Notes: a model not told the origin generated them from the letters alone. A DNA stretch of 64,000 bases from Chitinophaga japonensis (GCF_007830125.1 NZ_VLLG01000003.1:1354247-1418246); one strand, 5' to 3'. Numbered from the stretch's first letter, positions 38,996 through 47,800 are shown. Numbers and translations are program-made.

Positions 38996-39130
38996 GGGGG
39001 AAAAAAAAGAAGTAATACAATTCGTAGATTTTAAAAAAAAAAGGTTGGAGAAAGAGTATTAAATCCAGAAACTTTATTGAAAGATGAAAAGTTTAAAGCT
39101 TTATTTTTCTTGGATACAACAAATAAGTAA
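38991..39130 (+). pseudogene. Remnant of a displaced toxin C-terminus
   Basis: About 45 codons of open frame that start in the end of repeat copy 2 and finish at a TAA (39128-39130) one base before the ATG of the broken Imm35 gene. Reading gives KGEKKEVIQFVDFKKK, then, after a one-base deficit in a run of ten A, VGERVLNPETLLKDEKF and KALFFLDTTNK. A lone tail with no start, directly before an immunity gene, is what a left-over toxin C-terminus looks like. The product family is not recognised; the fragment is short, so this is an inference from layout. Confidence 0.5.
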
Positions 39131-39131
39131 G

Positions 39132-39430
39132 ATGGTTACAAAAGATCAAGCAATTGATATTGCAAAGGAGCATATTGCAAAAAGGAATAAAGGGAGCAAA
39201 TATTACCTAGTCTTATAGCTAGGTAAAACAATTGACTTTGAGCTAGGGTAGGTTTTTTCTACCAAACTAGGGAGTATATCGAAACCGGAAATATTTTAGA
39301 CATGGCTGTGGGTAATGTGCCTATCATTGTTGATAAAAGAACTGGTGTTGTACATATAACAGGCACGGCTCATCCAATTGAGAAATATATTGAAGATTAT
39401 TTAAAAGAAAGACGAAACGTGGGAGGGTAA
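39132..39430 (+). pseudogene. Disrupted Imm35/YrhB-domain immunity gene
   Basis: Translating from the ATG at 39132 gives MVTKDQAIDIAKEHIAK, a TAG stop after YYLVL, then GKTIDFELG, a second TAG where the family has Trp (GWVFFY), and a one-base deficit in a T run (39252-39257), after which the frame reads YQTREYIETGN, MAVGNVPIIVDKRTGVVHI and TGTAHPIEKYIEDYLKE to a TAA at 39430. The motifs laGNxPiiVDKxTG and GTAxPxExYIxxY are those of Imm35 (YrhB) immunity proteins. Two stops and a frameshift make it a pseudogene unless sequencing errors are involved; the homopolymer is a place where errors happen. Confidence 0.75.
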
Positions 39431-39442
39431 AAAATTATAAAA

Positions 39443-39904
39443 ATGTCAAAACAAGAATTTTCATTAAAAGAATCAAATGCCCTTTATTTAATTCTTGCTC
39501 TCTTGTTTACTGGAGGGCTTACTTATTTGGCTTTTGGACCTTATGAAAACACAAGAGTTATTTTTGATATAAATTCCTTTGCGGCTTTTTTTCTTATTAC
39601 GTTCCTTATAACAATTGCAGTCTATGGCTGGTATCAATTTTTTAATAAAAGAAGCATAATTACAATTGGCTATCAAGGAATAATTTATAATAAGAAGTTG
39701 ATAAAATGGCAGGATATTAAGAGTTATAAAACGATAAACTATACGAGCGATATTATAGATACTTTGCATTTGGTTTTAAATGCTGATAAAGAATATACAA
39801 TTTCACTTTTGGGGTTTAATACAGATAAGCAACACATAAGAACCTGTATTGAGAGCTTTGCCAATATTTCATTAATTGATGAGGGGCATTTTGATAAAAA
39901 CTAA
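39443..39904 (+). CDS. Two-helix membrane protein of the immunity bank
   Basis: 153 aa. Two membrane helices (about 12-31 ALYLILALLFTGGLTYLAFG and 45-66 SFAAFFLITFLITIAVYGWY) precede a soluble beta-rich tail with the pattern of a small PH-like domain (ITIGYQGIIYNKKLIKWQDIKSY). Such bacterial PH-like membrane proteins recur among candidate immunity genes, but I cannot name a family. AT-rich, 12 bases after the broken Imm35 gene, with repeat copy 3 right after it. Probably an immunity protein to a membrane- or periplasm-acting toxin; this is inferred from the bank context. Confidence 0.6.
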   Translation: MSKQEFSLKESNALYLILALLFTGGLTYLAFGPYENTRVIFDINSFAAFFLITFLITIAVYGWYQFFNKRSIITIGYQGIIYNKKLIKWQDIKSYKTINYTSDIIDTLHLVLNADKEYTISLLGFNTDKQHIRTCIESFANISLIDEGHFDKN

Positions 39905-40085
39905 CCCTTCGCCTTTAGCGTGAGGGCGTAAGGAAGCAATAAGTGGTAGGAATACTAATGCTCCATAGAGAGAAATATCGCTTAAGCGAGAATAAGGTTA
40001 CGCACATAGCCTGCGTGCTATCCTTGCTGAGAGTTTAAGTTCAACGAAGGACGACAGAGACCCTTATTGGAGAAGCTAGGAGTTA
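39905..40085 (+). repeat. Immunity-bank intergenic repeat, copy 3 (decayed) plus a partial copy
   Basis: A diverged copy: CCCTTCGCCTTTAGCGTGAG at the start, GAGAAATATCGCTTAAGCGAG in the middle, then the well-kept second half TACGCACATAGCCTGCGTGC and TATCCTTGC (to about 40030). A short start of another copy (CCCTTATTGGAGAAGCTAGG) lies at about 40061-40080, directly before the next gene. The inner palindrome ACGCA-catagcc-TGCGT is intact. Confidence 0.6.
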
Positions 40086-40098
40086 AACCATTTGATCA

Positions 40099-40365
40099 AT
40101 GATATATAAGGACGATTTTATTAAATTCTTGAATGATTATTTTAAAGGGAAAAGAGTTGATGTTAAGCATTTTCCTTCTGGTTGTTCAATGATCGACATA
40201 TATATAACGGAAAAGGATTTGATATGCGTACAGGTTGAGCCATCTCAAATCGGCATTTCAAAAATTGAGGATTATCCAAATTATTTTGACTTGAGTACTA
40301 TAAGTGATAATGTATTTTACTCTAATGCAGACGCAGAAAATTTCATTCTGAGGATGAATATATAA
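40099..40365 (+). CDS. Small protein of the immunity bank, unknown family
   Basis: 88 aa, acidic, no signal peptide or membrane helix. Predicted alpha then beta (DDFIKFLNDYFKGKRVDV, then MIDIYITEKDLICVQVEPSQIGIS) and a short C-terminal helix. AT-rich codon use, bounded by repeat copies 3 and 4. I recognise no family. Its size, composition and position fit an orphan immunity protein. Confidence 0.5.
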   Translation: MIYKDDFIKFLNDYFKGKRVDVKHFPSGCSMIDIYITEKDLICVQVEPSQIGISKIEDYPNYFDLSTISDNVFYSNADAENFILRMNI

Positions 40366-40366
40366 T

Positions 40367-40457
40367 TCCCCTCACTGGCGCGAGGATGTAGGGGAGCTAT
40401 AAGGCGTAGCAATCCTCGTGCGCCAGCAATGTGAGATGTTGTTTGGGCCAGAGGGGC
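40367..40457 (+). repeat. Immunity-bank intergenic repeat, copy 4
   Basis: The clearest hairpin of the family: CTCACTGGCGCGAGGAT (about 40371-40387) can pair with ATCCTCGTGCGCCAGCAATGTGAG-like sequence (about 40412-40435) around a loop holding GGGGAGCTATAAGGCG. It continues ATGTTGTTTGGGCCAGAGG and stops; the second half is absent. The next gene starts 12-13 bases on. Confidence 0.75.
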
Positions 40458-40469
40458 TAAATAAGAATT

Positions 40470-40880
40470 ATGATAGAAGTGCATAACTTAAGAATTTTGA
40501 ATAAAGCAATTAATACTATCACTCATGCTACTTTGGAAACGTACGAAATTTATACAAATTTTTTTGCAAAACTAAAGATAGAGGGTACGGTATATGAATA
40601 TTCTGGTTCAGATATGTATTCCTGTTTAGAGTATTATAGATTATTGTTGGAAGAGCGGGGATTGTTCATCCTTTGTTATGGTTCAAGAATTGATACTCAT
40701 CCTTCAGGAATGCTTCGTGATATGTCGGGTGGATTCAAAACCTATTTACTCATTTGGGGAGAGCTACCTACGATTGTAGTAAATATGCTGGACTATTCGG
40801 ATGAAAACATAGGCACTGTAGAAGAGCAAAAGGAATATTTTGATAAATGGAGAGTTCATATCAAAGGGGAAAAAAATTAG
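40470..40880 (+). CDS. Protein of the immunity bank, unknown family
   Basis: 136 aa, soluble. Notable stretch: CYGSRIDTHPSGMLRDMSGG followed by FKTYLLIWGELP, a Ser/Arg-rich loop before a beta strand that I have the impression of seeing in other candidate immunity proteins; no family name can be given. N-terminal half alpha/beta (NAINTITH-like helix, YEYSGSDMYSCLEYYRLLLEE). AT-rich, enclosed by repeat copies 4 and 5. Confidence 0.55.
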   Translation: MIEVHNLRILNKAINTITHATLETYEIYTNFFAKLKIEGTVYEYSGSDMYSCLEYYRLLLEERGLFILCYGSRIDTHPSGMLRDMSGGFKTYLLIWGELPTIVVNMLDYSDENIGTVEEQKEYFDKWRVHIKGEKN

Positions 40881-40910
40881 GCCCCTACTGGTCGCGCGAG
40901 AGGGGGTGAT
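40881..40910 (+). repeat. Immunity-bank intergenic repeat, copy 5 (fragment)
   Basis: Only the first about 30 bases are left: GCCCCTACTGGTCGCGCGAG followed by AGGGGGTGA. The DUF7660 gene begins about 30 bases later. It marks another junction between bank genes. Confidence 0.5.
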
Positions 40911-40939
40911 TGAGAAAGTATAGTCCTAAAATAATTGCT

Positions 40940-41197
40940 ATGGAAAATGTTAATGAGAAGATAAGCAGAATTGACAGCAAAGAGGACTTTTTGTACTTTT
41001 TAATTGATTTGATTGCTGATTTTCGGCATAACCGAGATGAATGGGAAAATAAAAGTCTTGAATCTTATTTAGATGCTATGGCAAGTTGGATAGCCGATAT
41101 GGAGGGGTTTTATATGAATAATAATATACCCGTTCCAACAAGTGTTGATTGGAAGTTTTTTGCAAGAATATTAATAGCAGCTAAAATGTATGAATGA
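40940..41197 (+). CDS. DUF7660 family protein
   Basis: 85 aa from the ATG at 40940; an ATG at 40910 adds ten residues and lies in the repeat fragment. It matches DUF7660 proteins: DFLYFLIDLIADFRHNRDEW followed by ENKSLESYLDAMASWIADME, then a GFYMN turn and WKFFARILIAAKMYE at the C-terminus. Members are small helical proteins common beside toxin-immunity loci; biochemical role unknown. AT-rich, last gene of the bank, followed by repeat copy 6. Confidence 0.75.
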   Translation: MENVNEKISRIDSKEDFLYFLIDLIADFRHNRDEWENKSLESYLDAMASWIADMEGFYMNNNIPVPTSVDWKFFARILIAAKMYE

Positions 41198-41209
41198 CTA
41201 ATTGAAAAT

Positions 41210-41351
41210 CAGCCCCTTATTGGTTGGCGCGAAGATGTAAGGGAGCTACGAGGCGCAGCAATCCTCGTGTCCCAACAATGAAGGATATAGTTTAGGCACG
41301 AGGAGGCGAGGCTCACGCACATAGTCTGCGCGTCATCCTCGCACCAGAAGG
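41210..41351 (+). repeat. Immunity-bank intergenic repeat, copy 6 (full length)
   Basis: The most complete copy: CAGCCCCTTATTGGTTGGCG, GCGAAGATGTAAGGGAGCTA, CGAGGCGCAGCAATCCTCGT, CCCAACAATGAAGGATATAG, TTTAGGCACGAGGAGGCGAG, CTCACGCACATAGTCTGCGC and CATCCTCGCACC. Two stems are possible: GGCGCGAAGAT with ATCCTCGTG, and GGCACGAGGA with TCCTCGCACC enclosing ACGCA/TGCGCGT. It closes the immunity bank. Confidence 0.75.
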
Positions 41352-41401
41352 AGTGGATTGTGAGCGTGGGCAGATGTCTAACATTATGTGTTCAAAAAGG
41401 C

Positions 41402-41425
41402 TTGCGGCATGGCCGCAATTAAAAT
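41402..41425 (+). terminator. Candidate hairpin terminator before the lipoprotein gene
   Basis: TTGCGGC-atg-GCCGCAA is a perfect 7-base-pair stem with a 3-base loop, followed by TTAAAAT. The T run is short, so a weak terminator or a processing hairpin. It lies 27 bases before the next start codon and would separate the immunity bank from the following gene. Confidence 0.45.
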
Positions 41426-41451
41426 ATACTCAGGCGCTATAACTTATACTT

Positions 41452-42321
41452 ATGAACAAATTGGCACTTTCTTTTTTGTTGACTTTTTTTTGTTTAGCTG
41501 GATGTAAAAAGAGTACTGAAGATGAACGTAATCAGGGCACTCAATTCCGTGGCCTTGAAAGTATACGTGGTTCACATGGAGAGGCCTTGGATTTTTATTA
41601 TGAAAATGATCAGTTAACAGGTTTTTCTTCTCCGTATTATGGAACTCCTCAGCATAACATATTTTACAATACGGATGAAAAAATCAAATACATTGTATCA
41701 TATGTTTGGGATTCTTATAGGACGCGTATGGCCTCAGCCATTTTTTCTTATGATCTTAATGGGAATGTAATAAAGGTTAATTATAAAGCAGCATTTGACA
41801 TAAGTGTAACAGACCCTTATTTCGGAGATCTGGCAAATGGTAACATAGATCCGGAATATGATTCGCTGGTATATGATGTGAATAAGCGAATTGAATCAAT
41901 TTATACCTTGGAGAATGGTTCGATTGAAAATCATGTGAAATTTTATTATGAGGCCAATAAAGATGTACCGTTTAAGCTGGAGGAATATGTGTCAGAAAGG
42001 GGCGCGCTCGTGTTGTATGATCAGATAGTTATTACCACGAATGATATGGATGCTCCTTATAGGCACTTATGGTTCTTGCCATACGCAAGAAAAATGGAGC
42101 GTGTAGTTTTACCAATCTTATTTGATGACCCTTCTACATATATAGGTATTTATTTATCCTATGTAAACAAATGTATCACCAATTATAAAGTATATAATGA
42201 CTGGGGGTTTTATAATTACCAAAATACCATATTTACTTATCATTATAATAGTGACCATACAATACTCACTGCAAAAAAGCAAGGTAACCCTTTTGATAGT
42301 ATAAATTATAAGTTCAGGTAA
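41452..42321 (+). CDS. Predicted lipoprotein with beta-strand repeats
   Basis: 289 aa. Lipobox LFFCLAGCKK-type signal (MNKLALSFLLTFFCLAGC). The body repeats short aromatic-rich strands separated by turns (LDFYYENDQLTGFSSPYYG, IFSYDLNGNVIKVNYKA, VKFYYEANKDVPFKLEEY), as in Bacteroidota surface lipoproteins with YD-like or DUF4595-like folds. No catalytic motif. It lies after the immunity bank and 30 bases before the first tail-module paralog. Codon use is AT-rich like the bank. Function unknown. Confidence 0.6.
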   Translation: MNKLALSFLLTFFCLAGCKKSTEDERNQGTQFRGLESIRGSHGEALDFYYENDQLTGFSSPYYGTPQHNIFYNTDEKIKYIVSYVWDSYRTRMASAIFSYDLNGNVIKVNYKAAFDISVTDPYFGDLANGNIDPEYDSLVYDVNKRIESIYTLENGSIENHVKFYYEANKDVPFKLEEYVSERGALVLYDQIVITTNDMDAPYRHLWFLPYARKMERVVLPILFDDPSTYIGIYLSYVNKCITNYKVYNDWGFYNYQNTIFTYHYNSDHTILTAKKQGNPFDSINYKFR

Positions 42322-42351
42322 AAAGTTTTATATACAAGTAATATCCTAAAA

Positions 42352-43110
42352 ATGAAACAACTTTTCATCACTTTCATCACCCTGTTATTAGCCCACCATT
42401 GCTTTGCCCAGCATGTATATCAAATCCATGCAGATACTGTGCATATCTACAATACCTGTGATACCGCCGAACTGGTATTGGAGAACCGCACCAAGGGCGT
42501 CCAGGGTTTTTTGTTCAATAAGGGCAATGGAGTAACCGAATTCCGCCGCCTGGAATTGAAACAAATAGGCATATACCAGTTGGCCATCCAGGGACAGGAT
42601 ACAATAAGCCTGAACTTTCCGGCGCCGCCTAACAACCAGTTAAAAGACTTTTTGGTAAGCCAATCTACCTCAGACCCGACTGCCGGAAACTTCGAGGATT
42701 TATATACTTATGATATACCCGCTGGTAAACTGGCGGCGGATGGAGATAAAATAAGGGCTTGCTATGTGGGTAGCATTTCCGGTACCTATACCAATATAAA
42801 TCACAGGTATATAGCCCTGGTTATAGGGGGAATACAATCCACGATCCAATTGGGCGTGTCAAACTCAAGTTCTAACTGGAAGGCAGATGTATTATTCATG
42901 AGGACAGGTCCTGCGACCGGGAGCCTGGTCTTCTCGACCAATTTGGCCGCCTATAACGCGAATACCAAAGTTGTTGAGTTGACGGGATTGAATTTTAATA
43001 ATCCTGTTCCTTTTAATTTCCAGGCAGCCGGGGGCGGTGATGCCGGAGATGTGACGGTTAAAATAGGTACAATAAAATATGAACCGGCCGCAATGGAGAT
43101 AGGTTTATAA
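42352..43110 (+). CDS. Secreted protein, tail-module paralog 1
   Basis: 252 aa. Signal peptide (MKQLFITFITLLLAHHCFA), then a module of about 75 residues shared with the next two genes (QHVYQIHADTVHIYNTCDTA, ELVLENRTKGVQGFLFNKG, FRRLELKQIG...IQGQDTISL). The remaining about 155 residues are unrelated to the paralogs: a beta-rich domain (YTYDIPAGKLAADGDKIRACYV ... AAGGGDAGDVTVKIGTIKYE) like those found in C-termini of phage or surface fibres. No motif for an enzyme. Function inferred as a surface or fibre protein. Confidence 0.65.
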   Translation: MKQLFITFITLLLAHHCFAQHVYQIHADTVHIYNTCDTAELVLENRTKGVQGFLFNKGNGVTEFRRLELKQIGIYQLAIQGQDTISLNFPAPPNNQLKDFLVSQSTSDPTAGNFEDLYTYDIPAGKLAADGDKIRACYVGSISGTYTNINHRYIALVIGGIQSTIQLGVSNSSSNWKADVLFMRTGPATGSLVFSTNLAAYNANTKVVELTGLNFNNPVPFNFQAAGGGDAGDVTVKIGTIKYEPAAMEIGL

Positions 43111-43220
43111 TAGGGTTTAGGTATGCAGGGGATTGATATTATTATTTTTCATAATTACCCGCTTACTTGCGCCGGCGCCTCTAATTACCCCCTTGCTGGA
43201 GTGGGGGGAGGGGGGGACGA

Positions 43221-43516
43221 ACATAAACCGGGGGGCTTCCGTAGTAAACTGAGGGGGTACGAACCTAAACTGGTTTGGGTAAAACATAAACCAGTTTACC
43301 TTCTACCCAAACCGGGGGGCTTCCGATATTAAATGACCCGGTCAGTGACCCAAACCAGTTCACCCCGTATATAAACCGGGGGGGTACGAAAGCAAGCCAG
43401 TTTGGGTAAAAGATAAACCGGGGGGCTTAAATTATAAACCGGTTTGGGTAGTACATAAACCAGTTTGTATAAAACCCAAACCGGTTATACTTTTACCCAA
43501 ACTGGTTCATGTTTAT
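43221..43516. repeat. Mixed array of AAACCRGTTT and AAACCGGGGGGCTTCC units
   Basis: About fourteen related units in about 300 bases. Type B is the near-palindrome AAACCRGTTT with GGGTAAAA or GGGTAGT on one side and CATAAA or ACCC on the other, present in both orientations (for example about 43265, 43288, 43351, 43394, 43435, 43455, 43477, 43497). Type A starts the same way (ATAAACC) but continues GGGGGGCTTCC or GGGGGGTACGA (about 43223, 43310, 43371, 43414). Spacing is irregular, so it is not a CRISPR or a clean tandem repeat. Confidence 0.75.
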
Positions 43517-43535
43517 GTCACTGTATGGAACAATG

Positions 43536-43573
43536 AAAAAAAAATTGCCAGGGGAAATGGCAGTTTTTTTAAG
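43536..43573. terminator. Strong bidirectional hairpin terminator
   Basis: An A run (eight or more) is followed by TTGCCA, a GGGGAAA loop, TGGCAG and seven T. The A and T runs extend the stem, with one G-U pair. It has the form of a factor-independent terminator on either strand. It would end the transcript of paralog 1 about 430 bases after its stop. Confidence 0.7.
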
Positions 43574-43655
43574 GGAAGGAGGGGCAAGTTTGCATATTAG
43601 GTCATGTTTTGTAGAATGATGGAATGTTTTATATCCCTATATCAATGTTAAGACA

Positions 43656-44819
43656 ATGAAAAATATTTTCCTAGCTGTTATCGGCTTGTTATTAGCCAAT
43701 TACTCTTTTGCCCAGCACGTGTACCAGATCCGTGCGGATAGTGTACGCATTTATAGCACCTGCGACACAGCAGAACTGATCCTGGAGAATCGCACCCGGG
43801 ACACCTTGGGATTTCTATACAACAAAGGTGACGGGCGGACGGAATTCCGCAAACTGCGGCTTGTTTCCCTGGGTAATATGACCATCGCCATCGAGGGGCA
43901 GGATACGCTGCAGCTTGATACCAACGGCTTTATCCTGAACCAATACCAGGCGCCCCAGCCAGGTGGGCTGTGGGTGACGGACAGTGTGCGTGCAACGCTG
44001 GGACGGTTTATAAACGGGGTGTTTGTCGGCTCTTCCGGGTTTAATACGGGACTTACGGGTAGCGGTACCAACGCTATTATACAGGCGGGAGGGTTTGACA
44101 AGATCCGGGTAAATTCGGGTACCACAGGTAATATTGATATGCAGGGAGTTATTCGTAACCATTATTCTACCGCATTCAGAATTGATACAACTACGGCTAC
44201 TGCCACCAGCATGAGCGGTAACCAGACTACCCTGCTGGTCAATAATCTTAATACGCAGGATACAGTGGTCCTCCCACCGGTAACAGATGCCTGGATGCAA
44301 CAGCCTTCCGTGGGCAGGATATATCATATTAAGAAAATAAGTAGAAATAATTTTCCGGTACTGGTTACGGCCTCTACCGCAGTTCTGACAGATTCGATAG
44401 AAGGCAAGCGGAAAGACACTTTGTTTCATTATGGAGATGCATTGACCGTGCAGGCCCAGAAAGGTCATTGGCGGGTATTAAGCAGGTATAATGCAGAGAA
44501 TGATCATTACATAAAACGGCAATCGGCAATAAGCACAGTTACTGGTAGTGCAACCTTAACGGAGAATGATCGTACAGTGATTGTACAGAATACGGGAAAC
44601 GCTACATTGTCGCTGCCGGACGCAAATACCTGCCAGGGGTGCGTATATACAATTAAAAAGATCAGTGCAGCCGGTAATAGTATCACAATTGATCCATCGG
44701 GTTCCCAGCAGATTGATGGTGCGCTTACAAAGAGCTTTGATGTGCAATACTATGCGGTAACTATCCAGGCAAATGGAGGCGCCTGGTATATTATTAATGC
44801 TTATATGGCATCTTTATAA
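43656..44819 (+). CDS. Secreted protein, tail-module paralog 2
   Basis: 387 aa. Signal peptide (MKNIFLAVIGLLLANYSFA), then the shared module (QHVYQIRADSVRIYSTCDTA, ELILENRTRDTLGFLYNKG, FRKLRLVSLGNMTIAIEGQD). The rest is a beta-rich region with Gly/Thr-rich repeats and, near the C-terminus, two similar segments (VVLPPVTDAWMQQPSVGRIYHIKKIS and ATLSLPDANTCQGCVYTIKKIS) that look like a repeated beta module of fibre proteins. It ends 43 bases before the start I chose for paralog 3. Surface or fibre role inferred. Confidence 0.65.
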   Translation: MKNIFLAVIGLLLANYSFAQHVYQIRADSVRIYSTCDTAELILENRTRDTLGFLYNKGDGRTEFRKLRLVSLGNMTIAIEGQDTLQLDTNGFILNQYQAPQPGGLWVTDSVRATLGRFINGVFVGSSGFNTGLTGSGTNAIIQAGGFDKIRVNSGTTGNIDMQGVIRNHYSTAFRIDTTTATATSMSGNQTTLLVNNLNTQDTVVLPPVTDAWMQQPSVGRIYHIKKISRNNFPVLVTASTAVLTDSIEGKRKDTLFHYGDALTVQAQKGHWRVLSRYNAENDHYIKRQSAISTVTGSATLTENDRTVIVQNTGNATLSLPDANTCQGCVYTIKKISAAGNSITIDPSGSQQIDGALTKSFDVQYYAVTIQANGGAWYIINAYMASL

Positions 44820-44862
44820 TTGGAGAATACCAGGTAAAATAAGAAAGGAAAAGAACTATACC

Positions 44863-47800
44863 ATGAAAACATTGATAGGTGCATGCGCACTTTTATTGCT
44901 GACGATTTGCAGTTTCGCTCAACATGTTTACCAGATCCGTGCAGATACGGTACGCATCTACAATACCTGTGATACCGCAGAGTTGGTCCTGGAAAACCGG
45001 ACGCAGGATACATTGGGATTTTTATTTAACAAGGGTAAGGGCCGCACGGAGTTCCGGAAACTGAGCCTTAAGCAAGTGGGAGACAGGTCCATTGCCATTG
45101 AAGGACAGGATACACTGGAACTGGGCACTATTATAAAAGTGGCGGTAGATACCCTCTATCGCTCTAATGATACTTTATTTTACTGGAAAACAGACGGACA
45201 GATAGTGGCGGTTAACATGGGGTATAAGAGCTATGGGGATAACACCTATGTGCCAAAAGCACGCACATTTACAATGGCCGGCGGTACGGGGATCAGTATC
45301 ACTCCCGCCGGCGCCCAGGATATGTCTGCAAACAGGTCGTGGACGGTGACCAATACTGCTCCTGACCGAACAGTAACACTATCAAATGGCGCTGGAATTT
45401 CCGTCACCGGGGAATATCCCAGTTTTACGATTACCAATACGGCGCCTGGTGCTACGCCGAATTTACAGCAGGTTACAGATATGGGCGCTACTACTGCAAA
45501 CAGCCTGGAGATCAATCCCAATGCAGATGCCTTTAGGGCAATGCTCATAAAAAGGGGAACCTCTGTAGTGTCTTCTGCACAATTGGCTAACAATAATAAT
45601 ACTTCACTATCCTGGACACCCAATATAGCTGCTCCTACCACAACTTATAGAGTTGATGTGGGCACCAATTTATTGAACTATTACAATAACGGAACGATAG
45701 AAACTATTTGGAGATCAGGTAATCATCCTGCGGGGACGGCATTCTCTCCAACGCTTACCGGCGCCAATGTATTAAGCTCGATTACAACTAACAGTGCCGG
45801 GCATGTTACTGCCCTTACGACCCGGACAATAACTGCTGGTGATATAGGTGCGGCGCCGGCAGGGGGGAGCACAAATTATGTACAAAATCAGATTACATCT
45901 GCACAATCAGGTAACTTTTGGCTAACAGGGCATACGGCTGCCTTGAGCTATAATTCATTTGTGCCTAATGGGAATTTACACATCGGGTTGTTCAATAATG
46001 CCTATGCCACGGCTAATAGAAGATGGGGAATCTTCTTGTCCGGAACTGAAACAGGAAGTAATGCTGGTTCAATATTTAGCATTGCACGTTATGATGACGC
46101 GGGTACATACATAAGCACACCTTTTTCAATTAACAGGCAAAATGGGAATGTAGTAATTCCTCAGCTTATTAATGCTTTACAGTCTACGGATAATAATGCA
46201 GGAGCACTGTCAATGCTTGGGGGAGAAGTTGGCGCTAATCAGGGCGGACAGATAGCGCTATATGGAGGTACTCACTCATCAATACCAGGTGGTATAGCAT
46301 TCTACAGCGGCACAGGAACAGGCTTACAGCCAGAAAGAATGCGGATATCAGCCAATGGGAATGTTGGAATCGGTGTAACGGCTCCAGTTGAAAAGTTGCA
46401 GGTGCAGGCGGGTGAGTTATATATTAAGAGCGGCTCCAATACCAACAACACCGTTCATAATGGCGTGAAATTCGGAACGGATAATGATGCAGGCTTTTCC
46501 GCAATAAGAGCAGCCAGGGGGCTTAACTCTACGGCGATAGGACTATCGTTTTTTACCAGTAATGCAGCTACTCCCTCGGAGATTATGAGGCTAACACCTG
46601 CAGGTTATCTCGGCATAGGCACTACCAGCCCTTCAAACAGGTTGCATCTTGTTGAAACTGGTACATTGACCACGAGCACACTCACTACCTATGCGCAACG
46701 TATAACCCAGAATGGCGCCGATCTGGGTATTGGCGGTGCTGCTACTGGCAGCTACATACAATCCTTTAATTCGCTGCCGCTCTTCATAAACGGGGTAGGA
46801 AACAACGTCGGCATTGGAACAACAAGCGCTCCTCCCAGCAGGCTAACAGTATCTACGCCTACCGGCGCGGACGGCATTGGCATTTACAGTACTGCGGCCC
46901 TGAGTGCCAGCAGTGGCCCATTTATCAGGATGTACAATACAGGGACACCCTCTGGTCAGCAACGCCTCGGCGGGATACTATGGGGGGCCAATACCTCGGG
47001 CACTACTCTATATACAGGAGCACAGATAGAGACCTATTCCGAGAGCGCATGGACAGCAGGAAGCTCACATCCTTCACTATTACGTTTCCTGACTACTCCC
47101 TCCGGTAGTGCGGCGGTGGCGGAACGGATGCGAATTACTGCCGCCGGGAATGTTGGTATAGGCACGACCACCCCTTCACACACACTTGAAGTTGCCGGTA
47201 CCGCCAGGGTAAGCAGTGTGGCCGACCTTGGCAGCACTTCCCTGATACGGGGTAGTGGCACCGGTGCTGCAAACGTGTCTTATTTGAGGTTTACCGCAAG
47301 TGATGGTTCTACCAGGGCCGGGTATGTTGGAGATGGTGGCTCCAGTAACAGTGATATGTACCTGACCTCAGACGCCGGAGGCGTAAGGTTAGTACCCCTG
47401 GGGGGAGGCAGCGGAAGCCTGAATGTGCAGGGTACTTCTATGGATTATAGTGGAGGACAGCTATTACTTAATAACGGGACATCGAATTTAATCAGTATGA
47501 ATACAGTTGGGTTGAGCGCGCCTACATTTAACACCCGCAGCACAGGAGCTAAAATATCTTTATGGAACGCTGCAGTAAGTGCGGGTACGGCCGGATGGGA
47601 TATAGGAATGGAAAGTTCGCATATCTGGTTTGGCATTCCACAAAACACAAGCACAAATGGCTTTAAATGGTATGCCGGCACCACCCAGATCGCCCGGTTG
47701 GATGGTACTGGTAACCTGGTTTTAAGTGGTCAGGTACAGGCCACCTCCTTTTATCAGACCTCCCTGAGAAGCCTGAAGAAGAACATCCGTCCTTTCGGGC

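Larger units (their letters stand above)
43111..43655. other. Intergenic region with repeat array and terminator
   Basis: 545 bases between paralogs 1 and 2 hold no convincing gene. The first about 100 bases are G-rich. An array of AAACC-type repeats follows (43221-43516) and then a strong hairpin terminator (43536-43573). A short frame at 43123-43332 reads through repeats and is not credible. Confidence 0.6.

Noticed and set aside
43123-43332. Short open frame in the repeat array
   Set aside because: Its protein only spells the repeats and it has no separate support.
43221-43516. CRISPR array
   Set aside because: Units are of two kinds, in both orientations and with irregular spacing; there are no unique spacers of equal length and no cas genes.
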